This document shows positions 7,847-15,492 of a stretch of 21,576 bases of DNA, one piece after another (positions within the stretch are counted from its first letter, which is position 1; every line of letters starts with the position of its first letter). The notes below the pieces were generated by a model. The model ran no database searches. It had not been told where the DNA came from and worked only from the letters and a program-made list of their open reading frames with translations. The stretch covers positions 1-21,576 of the forward strand of contig CAYPQM010000116.1 in the NCBI GenBank assembly GCA_964412845.1. Direction: 5' to 3'. The translations under genes were made by a program, and so were the position numbers. Source of the DNA: JAWWPY01 sp964412845 (GTDB lineage Bacteria > Actinomycetota > Actinomycetes > Streptosporangiales > Streptosporangiaceae).

Positions 7847-9610
7847 TCAGTCACGGAGGGCCCGCAGGGTCACCCAGGCCCGCGTCGCGAGCTGCAGGTT
7901 GAAATGCGTCTCCGGATCGCCCAGGTCAAAGCCGGTCAGGTCGCGGATCCGCTGCAGCCGGTACTTGAGCGTGCTGCGGTGCACGGACAGGGCCCGGGAC
8001 GTGGCTTCGTAGCCGCCGCCGTGCTGCAGGTACTGGGTGAGGGTCTTCAGCAACTCGGTGTGCTTGCGCTCGTCGTACTCCACCAGGACGGCGAGCCACT
8101 TCTGCACGAAGCGCTCCACGTCAGCGAGGTCGTCAACGGAGGCCAGCATCCGAAGGACATCGAGGTCACCGAAGGTCGATGTCCGCTCGGCCGGGGAGGA
8201 CGCCTTCTGCAGGCGCAGCGCCAGTTGCGCCTCGCGCAGCGAGCGGGACAGCTGGGACGGCCGCGGGTAGGCATCACCCACGCCGATCCGGCAGCGGCCG
8301 CCGCCCAGCTGAGCCATGGTGGCCTGGCGCAGCGCCTCCCAGTCGGTGCCGCCGCTCGGAGCGACGATCACCACCGCGCCGGCCAGCGTGCCGAGCAGGG
8401 CGGTCACCTGCTGCTGACGCAACCCGCGGCGGGCCGCGTGCAGGACATCCTCCGGGGCGCCGGAGCGTTCGGTGATCTGCACGACCGCCACCTGGTGCGG
8501 GCGCCCCAGGTCATAGCCCAGAGCTTCGGCGCGCAGATACGCACCCTCGTCGTCGGTACCGGTCAGCAGGTCGTGCACAAGCTCACGGCGGACCCGCAGC
8601 TCGGTGTCCGCCAGCCCGCGCAGCCGGGCCAGCTCGACCGCCAGGACGGTGGCCGCGTGCTCCAGCGCCACCACATCCGTGGTGGTCGCGCGCCGGCCGG
8701 GGTCCATCAAGGCGATCAGGCCGAGTACCCCGGGACGCGGCGAGGCCAGTGCGACAACGCGATCGCCGTCCCGCACCGACCGGCCCTCCAGCATCAGGCG
8801 GCGGAGCAACTGCTCCCGGTCGTACGCCTGGGCCTTGGGATAGGGAGCGGGCTGGCCGGGACCCGCCCAGGCGGACAGGTTGCCGTACCTGTCCTCGACG
8901 GCCACCGGCAATCCGGTCAGGTCGTGCAGCGCTTCCGCGATGCCGGCTGACCCTTCGCCGGCCGCCGCGACCCGGGTGAGGCGCTCGTGGATCTGCATGC
9001 CGCGCCGGAGGGTGGACACCGTGTCCTCCAGCGCCTCGTTCGTCCGGGCCAGCTCAAGCGCCGTGGCCCGCTCCCGGGCGTGCAGTTGCGCGTTGGACAC
9101 CGCGACCCCGGTCTGCTGCGCCACCACCTGCGCCAGGAACTGCTCCTCCACCGGCGGCTCACCCGCGGCGGAGACCACCATGTGGCCGAGCGACCCCGCG
9201 ATGCTGCGCATCGGGTAGGCCCAGGCCCAGGCGGAGCCGGGGATGGTCACCGGCCCGCCGGTCTCGGGGAGCGCGCGGAGCTGGCTGACCAGCTCCGCGG
9301 ACATGGCCCCGGTGGCGTGGGTTCCCGTCCGCCATGCGTCGCCGACCAGGAAACCGGCGATGCGCCAGCCGCCGAGCGAGGTCGCCGAGGATGCCGCCAG
9401 CCGGAGTATCTGCCCGTCGTCAGCGCTCTCGGTCATCAGGATGGACAGGACGAGCAGCGCGCGGAGATTGGTCAGCTGGCCACGGAGCGAGGCGAGCGAA
9501 TCCCGGCCGGCCGGTGACGGTGACGCCCCGCGCACCTCAGCTGCTGATGTACTCGTGCCCACACTTCCACCACCCCGTGGATCAGGTGATGGCAGCGTAG
9601 GTTGGCTCAT
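7847..9610 (-). CDS. PucR/CdaR-family transcriptional regulator 1 with N-terminal GAF-like sensor
   Basis: This is a 587-residue regulator. A proline/serine-rich leader (1-40) precedes a GAF-like domain (about 45-180) containing QVVAQQTGVAVSNAQLHARERA. A predicted coiled coil (about 180-210) and a second sensor-like region (about 210-330, GLPVAVEDRYGNLSAWAG) follow. Then come a CdaR GGDEF-like domain (about 345-475, with HDLLTGTDDE) and the PucR C-terminal helix-turn-helix (about 517-585, LSVHRSTLKYRLQRIRDLTG). This architecture is common in actinobacterial activators of catabolic genes. It sits between the xecCDE genes and the E1/etnE unit, in the same orientation, with a 48-bp palindrome in its upstream region. 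It is a close paralogue of the regulator at 13128-14855, most strikingly in the HTH. The ligand is unknown. Confidence 0.9.
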   Translation of the reverse strand: MSQPTLPSPDPRGGGSVGTSTSAAEVRGASPSPAGRDSLASLRGQLTNLRALLVLSILMTESADDGQILRLAASSATSLGGWRIAGFLVGDAWRTGTHATGAMSAELVSQLRALPETGGPVTIPGSAWAWAYPMRSIAGSLGHMVVSAAGEPPVEEQFLAQVVAQQTGVAVSNAQLHARERATALELARTNEALEDTVSTLRRGMQIHERLTRVAAAGEGSAGIAEALHDLTGLPVAVEDRYGNLSAWAGPGQPAPYPKAQAYDREQLLRRLMLEGRSVRDGDRVVALASPRPGVLGLIALMDPGRRATTTDVVALEHAATVLAVELARLRGLADTELRVRRELVHDLLTGTDDEGAYLRAEALGYDLGRPHQVAVVQITERSGAPEDVLHAARRGLRQQQVTALLGTLAGAVVIVAPSGGTDWEALRQATMAQLGGGRCRIGVGDAYPRPSQLSRSLREAQLALRLQKASSPAERTSTFGDLDVLRMLASVDDLADVERFVQKWLAVLVEYDERKHTELLKTLTQYLQHGGGYEATSRALSVHRSTLKYRLQRIRDLTGFDLGDPETHFNLQLATRAWVTLRALRD

Positions 9611-9648
9611 CCCCGGCCGGCTAACTGCCGCGGGGACGAAAGAATCCG

Positions 9649-9696
9649 CTGATCCTGTCCTGCGGGGACAGATCTGTCCCCGCAGGACAGGATCAG
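9649..9696. repeat. Perfect 48-bp palindrome between xecE and regulator 1
   Basis: The 24-base half starting CTGATCCTGTCCTGCGGGGA is followed immediately by its exact reverse complement, with the centre at CAGATCTG (9669-9676). It begins 16 bases after the xecE stop and ends 38 bases before the regulator 1 ATG, reading the minus strand. As RNA it would form a hairpin of about 22 bp followed by CGGATTCTTTCG, a modestly U-rich tail. It could be the terminator of the xecCDE transcript, an operator for regulator 1, or both. Confidence 0.85.
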
Positions 9697-9712
9697 GTGG
9701 CGGCCCGTAGTG

Positions 9713-10486
9713 TCACTGTGACGTCATGCCACCATCCGCGGTGATCACGGAGCCGGTGAGGAACGACGAGTCATCGCAGGCCAGGAACAGCGCCACCGCC
9801 GCGATCTCCTCCGGCGTGCCCAGCCGGCCGATCGGGTACTTCGCCACCGTCAGCGCGAGCCCGGCCGCCATGTCGCCGCCGCCACGGGCCCGGAGCATCG
9901 GCTCCATCAGCGGCGTGTACACCGTCCCGGGGCAGATGACGTTGACCCGGACGCCGCGCGGGGCGAGATCGACGGACATCGACCGGGTGAGCGCGACGAC
10001 GGCTCCCTTGGACGCGCAGTAGGAGGCGAAGTTGGCGATGCCGACGACCGCCGCCACCGAACCCTGGTTGATGATCGAGCCTCCGCCGGTGTGCACCATC
10101 GAGCGGGCCGCCACCCGGGAGCACAGGAACGTCCCCTTGGCGTTGACCGCGAAGCTCCGGTCCCAGTCGTCCTCGGTCGCGTCGATCACCGAGCCGCTGC
10201 TGTTCACCCCGGCGTTGTTGTAGAGGACATCAACCCGGCCGTATTCGTGCAGTATCTGGGTGAAGGCGCTGTCCACCTGCTCGGTGTCGGAGATGTCGGC
10301 ACCCACCGCTATCGCGCGGCCGCCAGCGGCGGTGATCTGCGCCGCGGTCTCCTTGGCCGTCTCAGCGGCGAGGTCGACGAGCGCCACCGACGCCCCCTCG
10401 CGGGCGAACAGCGTCGCCGCCGCCCGCCCGATGCCGGATCCGGCCCCGGTCACCACGGCCACATTGCCGGTCAGCTTGCCTGTCAT
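9713..10486 (-). CDS. xecE: S-type 2-hydroxyalkyl-CoM dehydrogenase-like SDR (XecE-like)
   Basis: This 257-residue classical short-chain dehydrogenase has a TGAGSGIG cofactor motif (13-20), NNAG (90-93), and the catalytic Ser143, Tyr156 and Lys160 (YCASK). The family reaction is NAD+-dependent oxidation of S-2-hydroxypropyl-CoM to 2-ketopropyl-CoM. The C-terminal part (GVRVNVICPGTV, AKYPIGRLGTPEEIA) resembles Xanthobacter S-HPCDH. In that enzyme, as I recall, Arg211 and Lys214 bind the CoM sulfonate. By my alignment the lysine is kept as Lys216 but the arginine position is Thr213, so sulfonate binding may differ. The ATG at 10486 has GAGGAGA upstream. It follows xecD by 65 bases and is presumably in the same operon. 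A general SDR with another alcohol substrate is the alternative. Confidence 0.78.
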   Translation of the reverse strand: MTGKLTGNVAVVTGAGSGIGRAAATLFAREGASVALVDLAAETAKETAAQITAAGGRAIAVGADISDTEQVDSAFTQILHEYGRVDVLYNNAGVNSSGSVIDATEDDWDRSFAVNAKGTFLCSRVAARSMVHTGGGSIINQGSVAAVVGIANFASYCASKGAVVALTRSMSVDLAPRGVRVNVICPGTVYTPLMEPMLRARGGGDMAAGLALTVAKYPIGRLGTPEEIAAVALFLACDDSSFLTGSVITADGGMTSQ

Positions 10487-10514
10487 TCGGGTCTCCTCGC
10501 GTTCGTCACCGGGC

Positions 10515-10560
10515 TCAGATCACAGGGCTCTCAGATCACAGGGCTCTCAGATCACAGGGC
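10515..10560. repeat. 16-bp tandem repeat (2.9 copies) spanning the xecD stop codon
   Basis: The unit TCAGATCACAGGGCTC occurs at 10515-10530 and 10531-10546, and its first 14 bases again at 10547-10560. Read on the minus strand, the repeat includes the last codons and TGA stop of xecD, so the stop-containing end of the gene has been copied twice into the xecD-xecE gap. The pattern is consistent with replication slippage. Confidence 0.9.
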
Positions 10561-11280
10561 GGACATGCCGCCGTCGACCACCAGCGGGTGGCCCGTCATG
10601 TAGGCCAGCCGGCCGGAGGCGAGCACCGCGACCGCGTCGGCGATCTCGTCGGTCGAGGCGACCCGGCCGGCCGGGATCCTGCTCTCCACGGCGGCGCGCA
10701 GCTCCGGCTGGTCAAGCCGCCAGCTCGTCATCGGCGTGTAGACCATCCCCGGGCATACCGCGTTGGCGCGGATGCCGTCGGCCGCGTAGTCGATGGCGAG
10801 CGACCGGGTGAGCATCACGGCCGCGCCCTTGGACGCGGTGTAGGCGCACCGCCCGGGAAAGGCGATCAGCCCGGCGACCGACGCGATCGTGATGATGTGG
10901 CCCGACCCCCGGGCGATCATGAATGGCAGCACGGCGCGGCTGCACAGGAACGGGCCGCGGACGTTGACCGCGTGCACCTTGTCCCACTCGGCGACCGGCG
11001 TCTCGTGACACCGGGTGGCTTCCTGGGACCCGGTGATGCCGGCGTTGTTGACCAGCACGTCGATCCCGCCGAACCGGTCGATGACCGCCGCCATCGCGCT
11101 GTGCACGTCAGCTTCGTCCGTGACGTCGCAGCTCAGGGTCAGTGCGGCCGCCTCCGCGGCGCCGTCCGGCTTCAGGTCAAGCGCGGCGACGGTGAACCCC
11201 TCATCCCGCAGCCGCCCGCAGGTGGCGAGCCCGATGCCGGACGCGCCGCCGGTGACCACCGCCACCCGGGCTGCCGTCAC
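10552..11280 (-). CDS. xecD: R-2-hydroxypropyl-CoM dehydrogenase-like SDR
   Basis: This 242-residue classical SDR has TGGASGIG (10-17), NNAG (78-81) and catalytic Ser134, Tyr147 and Lys151. It resembles Xanthobacter R-HPCDH closely along its length, including GITG after NNA, AFPGR before the active-site tyrosine, and TPMTxWRLDQPELR. The two arginines reported to bind the CoM sulfonate in R-HPCDH (Arg152 and Arg196 there, from memory) fall at Arg144 and Arg188 with the same offsets from the catalytic Tyr and Lys. It should therefore oxidise R-2-hydroxyalkyl-CoM with NAD+. The GTG start at 11280 overlaps the xecC stop as GTGA, implying translational coupling. The 3' end lies within a 16-bp tandem repeat. 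Confidence 0.9.
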   Translation of the reverse strand: MTAARVAVVTGGASGIGLATCGRLRDEGFTVAALDLKPDGAAEAAALTLSCDVTDEADVHSAMAAVIDRFGGIDVLVNNAGITGSQEATRCHETPVAEWDKVHAVNVRGPFLCSRAVLPFMIARGSGHIITIASVAGLIAFPGRCAYTASKGAAVMLTRSLAIDYAADGIRANAVCPGMVYTPMTSWRLDQPELRAAVESRIPAGRVASTDEIADAVAVLASGRLAYMTGHPLVVDGGMSAL

Positions 11281-12935
11281 AGGTTCACCAGGTTGGTCTG
11301 GCCCGCGCGCAGCCGGGAGAGCTGGATGAAGTGCTCCGGGTTCAGGAACAGCTCATTCAGCTCGGCCATGTCATCGATCGTCCAGCCCTCCGGCCGCCGG
11401 ATCAGGTAGTCGATGTACTGGAAGGCGTCCTTGGCGCCGAAGCCGACATGGTGCGCGCCCAGGATCTTGCGTGAGTCCGCGTTGATGACCAGCTTGAGCC
11501 AGCCGGACAGGATCGGCCGGGTGAAGGCGTACAGCATCGAGCCCTCGGCGGCCGGCAGCGCGAACGTCTCCGGGTCAGCGTCGTCCGGCGGCATCTGGAT
11601 CTTGATGACGTTGCGGTACTTGGCCCTGGCCTCCGCCTCGGACAGGCCGCACCAGGTCACCTCGTAGGTCGTGTGCAGGAAGTCGGGGTACTCGGTGTAG
11701 TCGAACTCGTAGTCCTCGCCCATGATGTTGCGGGCCGCGCCGACTCCGCACTTGCGCGCCTTGAACATCTCCATCGGCGGCCCGACCAGGTCGCCCGACG
11801 CATAAACGTTCGGCACGGAGGTCCGCATGTGCGTGTCGGCGACCAGGAAACCGCGGTCGTCGGTCTTCAGCCCGAGCGGCTCGTACATGCCGAGGCTGGG
11901 ACGTTCCCCGGTGCCGATGAACACGAAATCGGTGTCGATCTCCTCGACCGCGCCCTCCGGCGTCCGGTAACGGACTCCGGTCACGTGGCCGTCGCCGAGC
12001 ACCTCAAGGACCTGCGCGCCGTTCACGATCTCGATGCCCCGGTCGACCATCATCGAGATGACGTACTCGCGCAGCCCCTCGTCGACGTGGTGCAGGCTGG
12101 CCGTCTCCATCAGCGGGCTGCGGGTCAGGATGGTGGTCTTGCACCCGGTCGCGTGGAAGAACGACCCGTACTCCAGGGCGACCTTGGAGCCGCCGATGAT
12201 CACGCAGCGGTTCGGCTCATAGTCGAGGTCCTCGATCAGGGTGGCGAAGTCGTACACGCCCTTGGTGCCGATCCCGGGGACCTCCGGGTAGATCGTCCGC
12301 GCCCCGGTGGACAGCACCAGGTTCCTGGCCGTGAACCGCTGGCCGTCGACCTCGACGGTGTGGTTGTCGATGATGGTCGCGGGGGCGTTGAGGATGTACT
12401 CCATGTCGAGCTGTTCCTTGGACTGCCAGTTCATGATCGCGTGCGGCAGCCCACGGCCGGCCTTGAACAGCTCGACGATCTCCCTGATGCTGGCCTGCTT
12501 GTCGTCGAACGTCGGGTACCACAGCCGTCCCTGCATGTGCCGGGCCAGGTCAAGTTCGCGGGCGCACTCGGAGAACAGGTGATGCGGCACGCAGGCCTGG
12601 TGCGGGCACGACCCGCCGAGGAAGGGCCAGGCGTCGATGGTGAGCTGCCGGCCGCCCCGGGCGCGCAGGTACGCCGAGCCGAACCGGCCGCTCGCGCCGC
12701 CGCCGACGAAGATCGCGTCGTACTCGCGGTCATCTTCCTCGGGCGTCGCGACGTTCCACAACGGCTCGGTGTTGTCCTGCGGGTGGGCGACGATGTCGTC
12801 GATCAGCAGGGCCCATTCGCCCACGGTCAGCGGAGCGCCGTCCGCGCCGCGGTCGCCTTCGGCCGGCGGGCCGAGCGCGTTGATCCTGGCGCGCAGTGAC
12901 CTGAATCCGTCGCTCGGGTTCCGTACGTCGATCAT
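11277..12935 (-). CDS. xecC: 2-ketopropyl-CoM carboxylase/oxidoreductase (2-KPCC)
   Basis: This 552-residue FAD- and NADPH-dependent enzyme belongs to the disulfide oxidoreductase family. It cleaves 2-ketopropyl-CoM reductively and carboxylates the enolate to acetoacetate, freeing CoM. It has the FAD motif GGGASG (78-83), the redox pair Cys110 and Cys115 in GGSCPHQACVPHH, and the 2-KPCC-specific end ELFLNPEHFIQLSRLRAG, where Phe530 and His535 replace the His-Glu pair of ordinary disulfide reductases. AHHVGFGAKDAFQY and MEMFKARK are further matches to the Xanthobacter enzyme. The ATG at 12935 was chosen for GAGGGG 7 nt upstream; a start at 12980 would add 15 residues. Relative to the Xanthobacter protein (redox Cys82/87 as I recall) there are about 28 extra N-terminal residues. 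It heads an operon with xecD and xecE. Confidence 0.94.
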   Translation of the reverse strand: MIDVRNPSDGFRSLRARINALGPPAEGDRGADGAPLTVGEWALLIDDIVAHPQDNTEPLWNVATPEEDDREYDAIFVGGGASGRFGSAYLRARGGRQLTIDAWPFLGGSCPHQACVPHHLFSECARELDLARHMQGRLWYPTFDDKQASIREIVELFKAGRGLPHAIMNWQSKEQLDMEYILNAPATIIDNHTVEVDGQRFTARNLVLSTGARTIYPEVPGIGTKGVYDFATLIEDLDYEPNRCVIIGGSKVALEYGSFFHATGCKTTILTRSPLMETASLHHVDEGLREYVISMMVDRGIEIVNGAQVLEVLGDGHVTGVRYRTPEGAVEEIDTDFVFIGTGERPSLGMYEPLGLKTDDRGFLVADTHMRTSVPNVYASGDLVGPPMEMFKARKCGVGAARNIMGEDYEFDYTEYPDFLHTTYEVTWCGLSEAEARAKYRNVIKIQMPPDDADPETFALPAAEGSMLYAFTRPILSGWLKLVINADSRKILGAHHVGFGAKDAFQYIDYLIRRPEGWTIDDMAELNELFLNPEHFIQLSRLRAGQTNLVNL

Positions 12936-13000
12936 CGCTGACCCCTCATCGCCGGGTGTTGCTAGCCTGTTCAGCATCACCAGCGGGGCCCTGCCCCGGG

Positions 13001-13020
13001 CAGGTCACCGGGGGACGAAG
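13001..13020 (-). promoter_or_regulatory. Candidate operator upstream of xecC, copy B of the shared 20-bp motif
   Basis: On the minus strand the site reads CTTCGTCCC-N4-TGACCTG and ends 65 bases before the xecC ATG. It matches the site at 1389-1408 at 15 of the 16 defined bases, and that site has exactly the same distance to its minus-strand start codon. Next to it is an inverted repeat CCTGCCC-C-GGGCAGG (12990-13004). An ATGCT also occurs at the same offset in both promoter regions and may be part of a -10 element. Confidence 0.5.
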
Positions 13021-13127
13021 TACCGCCCGAACATCACCCCGGCAGATCAGGGGGTCAAAACCGCAGCGTGAGCGGCGGTCAGCGGCCACCTCGGCGGGCC
13101 CGCGGCGCGGCCCGGCGGCAGCGGCCG

Positions 13128-14855
13128 TCAGCGCTCACTGCGGAGGGCCTGCAACGTCCCCCACGCCCGGGTTGCGAGCTGCAGGTTGAAGTGCACATCA
13201 GGATCGTTCAGTTCCAGCCCGGTCAGCTCGCGGATCCGCTGCAGCCGGTACTTGAGCGTGCTTTTGTGCACCGACAGCTCAGCCGAGGTGGCGTCGTAGT
13301 TGCCGCCGTGCTCGAGGTACTGGGTCAGGGTGTGCACGAGTTCGGCTCCCTTGCGGGTGTCGTAATCGAGCAGGTTGCCGAGCCATTCCCGGACGAACTC
13401 GTCGACATCGGTAAGGTCAGGGATGGCCGCGAGCATGCGGAAGATGCCGAGCTTGGGGTACTCGCAGGCGCTGCTCCCGGGCAGCAGCGTCTTCTGCAGC
13501 CGCAGCGCCAGGCCCGCCTCGCGCAGCGAGCGCGGCAGCTCAGACGGCCGCGCGCAGGTACCGCCTACGCCAATGTGGCACGGCCCGCCAAGATCAGTAA
13601 CGATCGCCCGGCGGAGCTTTTCCCAGTCCGTCTGGCCGGCCGTCACGATGGCGACGTTGCCGGACCAGGTCTCGAACAATCCGACCTGCCGGGCCTGGCG
13701 CATGGCCCGGCGTACCGCGCTGAGCAGGGCGTCGTGCGCCCGGGAGCGTCCTTTGCCCTCGACCACCACCACCCGGTGCGGGCGCCGCAGGTCGTAGTCG
13801 AGCGCCTCCGCCCGCGCCTGCGCGCTCTCGTCGTCTGTGCCGGCCAGCAGGTCATGGACGAGGTCGCGGCGCAGCCGCAGTTCCGTGTCGGCGATGCTGC
13901 GCAGCCGGGCCAGTTCCATCGACAGCACGGTCGCGCCATGCTCCAGGGCCACCAGGTCGGCGTTGTCGGCGGTCCGCCCGGGATCGATCAGGGCCACGAC
14001 CCCGATCAGGTCGGTCCGCGGCGAGACGAGCAGGATGAGCCGTTCACCATCCCGGACCGGCTTGCTGGCCAGCATCAGCCGCCGGAGCAGGTGCTCACGC
14101 TTGGCGAACGACTCCTTCGGGTAAGGATCGGGCCGGCCCGGGCCGGCCCAGGCGGACAGGTTGCCGTAGCGGTCCTCGATCGCGACCGGCATGCCGGTGA
14201 GCTCGTGCAGGGCCTTCGCGATTCCCGGCTGGCCCTCACCGGAGACAGCCACCCGGGTGAGCCGGTCGTGGATGTCCATGCTGCGCCGCAGGGTGCTCAC
14301 CGTCTCGGCGAGCGCGGTATTGGTGACGGCGAGTTCCGCCGCGGTGGCGCGCTCCTTCGCGTGCAGCCGGGCGTTCGACACCGCGACACCGGTCTGCTGA
14401 GCGATGACCTGGATCAGGAACCGCTCCTCGGAGGACGGCTCCCGCTCGCACGACGCGACCAGGTGGCCGAGCAGGCCGCTGACGCTGCGCAGCGGAAACG
14501 CCCACGCCCACCGGCGGCCGGGCAGTTCCACCCGGCCGCTGCCGCTGCCCAGCGAGGCCAGCAGTTCGGGAAGGTCAGCCGGGACGGGTGCGCCGTGGTC
14601 AAGGCCGGGACACCACCGGCCATCGGTGAAGCCATAACCCTCGATCCGCCAGGGGCCGAGCCCCGGCGCCGACGAGGCGGCGAGTTCCAGGATCTGGTCC
14701 TCGCCGACCGACTCGGTCATCAGGAGCGATATCACCAGCAGCGCCCGTAACTCACCCAGCCGCTCCCGCAGGTTCGCGTCGGCTGCTTCCGGCGGCGGCA
14801 CCGGCCGTACCGTCATGGCCGCCAGGCTGCTGCGCGCTGTCTGCTCGGCGGTCAT
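13128..14855 (-). CDS. PucR/CdaR-family transcriptional regulator 2 with N-terminal GAF-like sensor
   Basis: This 575-residue paralogue of the regulator at 7847-9610 has the same domain order. A GAF-like region lies in roughly the first 170 residues (QVIAQQTGVAVSNARLHAKE). A middle sensor-like region (GMPVAIEDRYGNLSAWAGPG), a CdaR GGDEF-like domain beginning near HDLLAGTDDE, and a PucR-type HTH at the C-terminus (LSVHKSTLKYRLQRIRELTG) follow. Its start (ATG 14855) is 10 bases after the stop of the MEDS-domain gene 14866-15492 on the same strand, so sensor and regulator are probably co-expressed. The ribosome binding site is weak, which fits translational coupling. It likely controls xecCDE just downstream and possibly the divergent monooxygenase operon; this is inference from position. 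Confidence 0.9.
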   Translation of the reverse strand: MTAEQTARSSLAAMTVRPVPPPEAADANLRERLGELRALLVISLLMTESVGEDQILELAASSAPGLGPWRIEGYGFTDGRWCPGLDHGAPVPADLPELLASLGSGSGRVELPGRRWAWAFPLRSVSGLLGHLVASCEREPSSEERFLIQVIAQQTGVAVSNARLHAKERATAAELAVTNTALAETVSTLRRSMDIHDRLTRVAVSGEGQPGIAKALHELTGMPVAIEDRYGNLSAWAGPGRPDPYPKESFAKREHLLRRLMLASKPVRDGERLILLVSPRTDLIGVVALIDPGRTADNADLVALEHGATVLSMELARLRSIADTELRLRRDLVHDLLAGTDDESAQARAEALDYDLRRPHRVVVVEGKGRSRAHDALLSAVRRAMRQARQVGLFETWSGNVAIVTAGQTDWEKLRRAIVTDLGGPCHIGVGGTCARPSELPRSLREAGLALRLQKTLLPGSSACEYPKLGIFRMLAAIPDLTDVDEFVREWLGNLLDYDTRKGAELVHTLTQYLEHGGNYDATSAELSVHKSTLKYRLQRIRELTGLELNDPDVHFNLQLATRAWGTLQALRSER

Positions 14856-14865
14856 CGCGGGCGGA

Positions 14866-15492
14866 TCAGGTGTGCGCTGACCTGAGGAACTCGTCCGGGT
14901 CCAGGTAGTAGGGGTTCTCTACGAGGATGCCCTGGATCAGTACCTGGGGATGCGTCCTGACGATGTTGACCACGACCTCCCCGCTGAACAGGTCCAGGTC
15001 ATACAGGCAGAGCACGATGACCGGGTAACCCGGGGTGACCCGGTTCAGCTCCGACTCGTAGCCAACCAGGTGCTCCACCCCGGGCGCGTCGCGCAGCGCC
15101 CAGGTCATCTCGCCCACCAGGCGGCAGAAGGTGTACCCCTCAACGCCGGCCTTGACCATGCTCTCGGTCCAGAACGTGACCATGTCACTGGTCGTGAATT
15201 CGCCGCCCGCGAGATACGTCGACTCCGGCAGGTGGATATCGAGCTGGCCGCCAGTGGGCGCAGGCCCGACGCAGGAGCCAGGCAGCGACTCAAGCCGCTT
15301 CGCCGTGTAGGCGGAGTCGACGATGCAGATGCATTTGTCACCGGCGGTCAGGCCAGCGCGAAGGTAGGCGGTAAGCAGCCGGTCCCGGTCGCTGTCCCCC
15401 CGGTAAAACGCACACACATGACTGCCCGGCTGCAGGTCGATCTGGTCGATTCCGCTTGGCACCGATCCGGTCATCCGCATCACCACTCGCAT
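14866..15492 (-). CDS. MEDS-domain sensory protein 2 (DcmR sensory domain family)
   Basis: This 208-residue MEDS-domain protein is paralogous to the one at 3955-4569. It shares the H-[IV]-C-x-FYR element (GSHVCAFYRG, 24-32), GLTAGDKCICIVDS, VGYESELNRV (143-152), VLCLYDL, THPQ and the C-terminal NPYYLDPDEFL. There is no DNA-binding or kinase domain. It is followed after 10 bases by PucR-type regulator 2, which suggests a two-gene sensing module. The start is ambiguous: GTG 15498, GTG 15495, ATG 15492, ATG 15480 and ATG 15474 are all in frame within a 12-bp tandem duplication. I chose ATG 15492 because AGGG lies 5 nt upstream. It faces the divergent monooxygenase operon across a 578-bp control region. 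Confidence 0.85.
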   Translation of the reverse strand: MRVVMRMTGSVPSGIDQIDLQPGSHVCAFYRGDSDRDRLLTAYLRAGLTAGDKCICIVDSAYTAKRLESLPGSCVGPAPTGGQLDIHLPESTYLAGGEFTTSDMVTFWTESMVKAGVEGYTFCRLVGEMTWALRDAPGVEHLVGYESELNRVTPGYPVIVLCLYDLDLFSGEVVVNIVRTHPQVLIQGILVENPYYLDPDEFLRSAHT

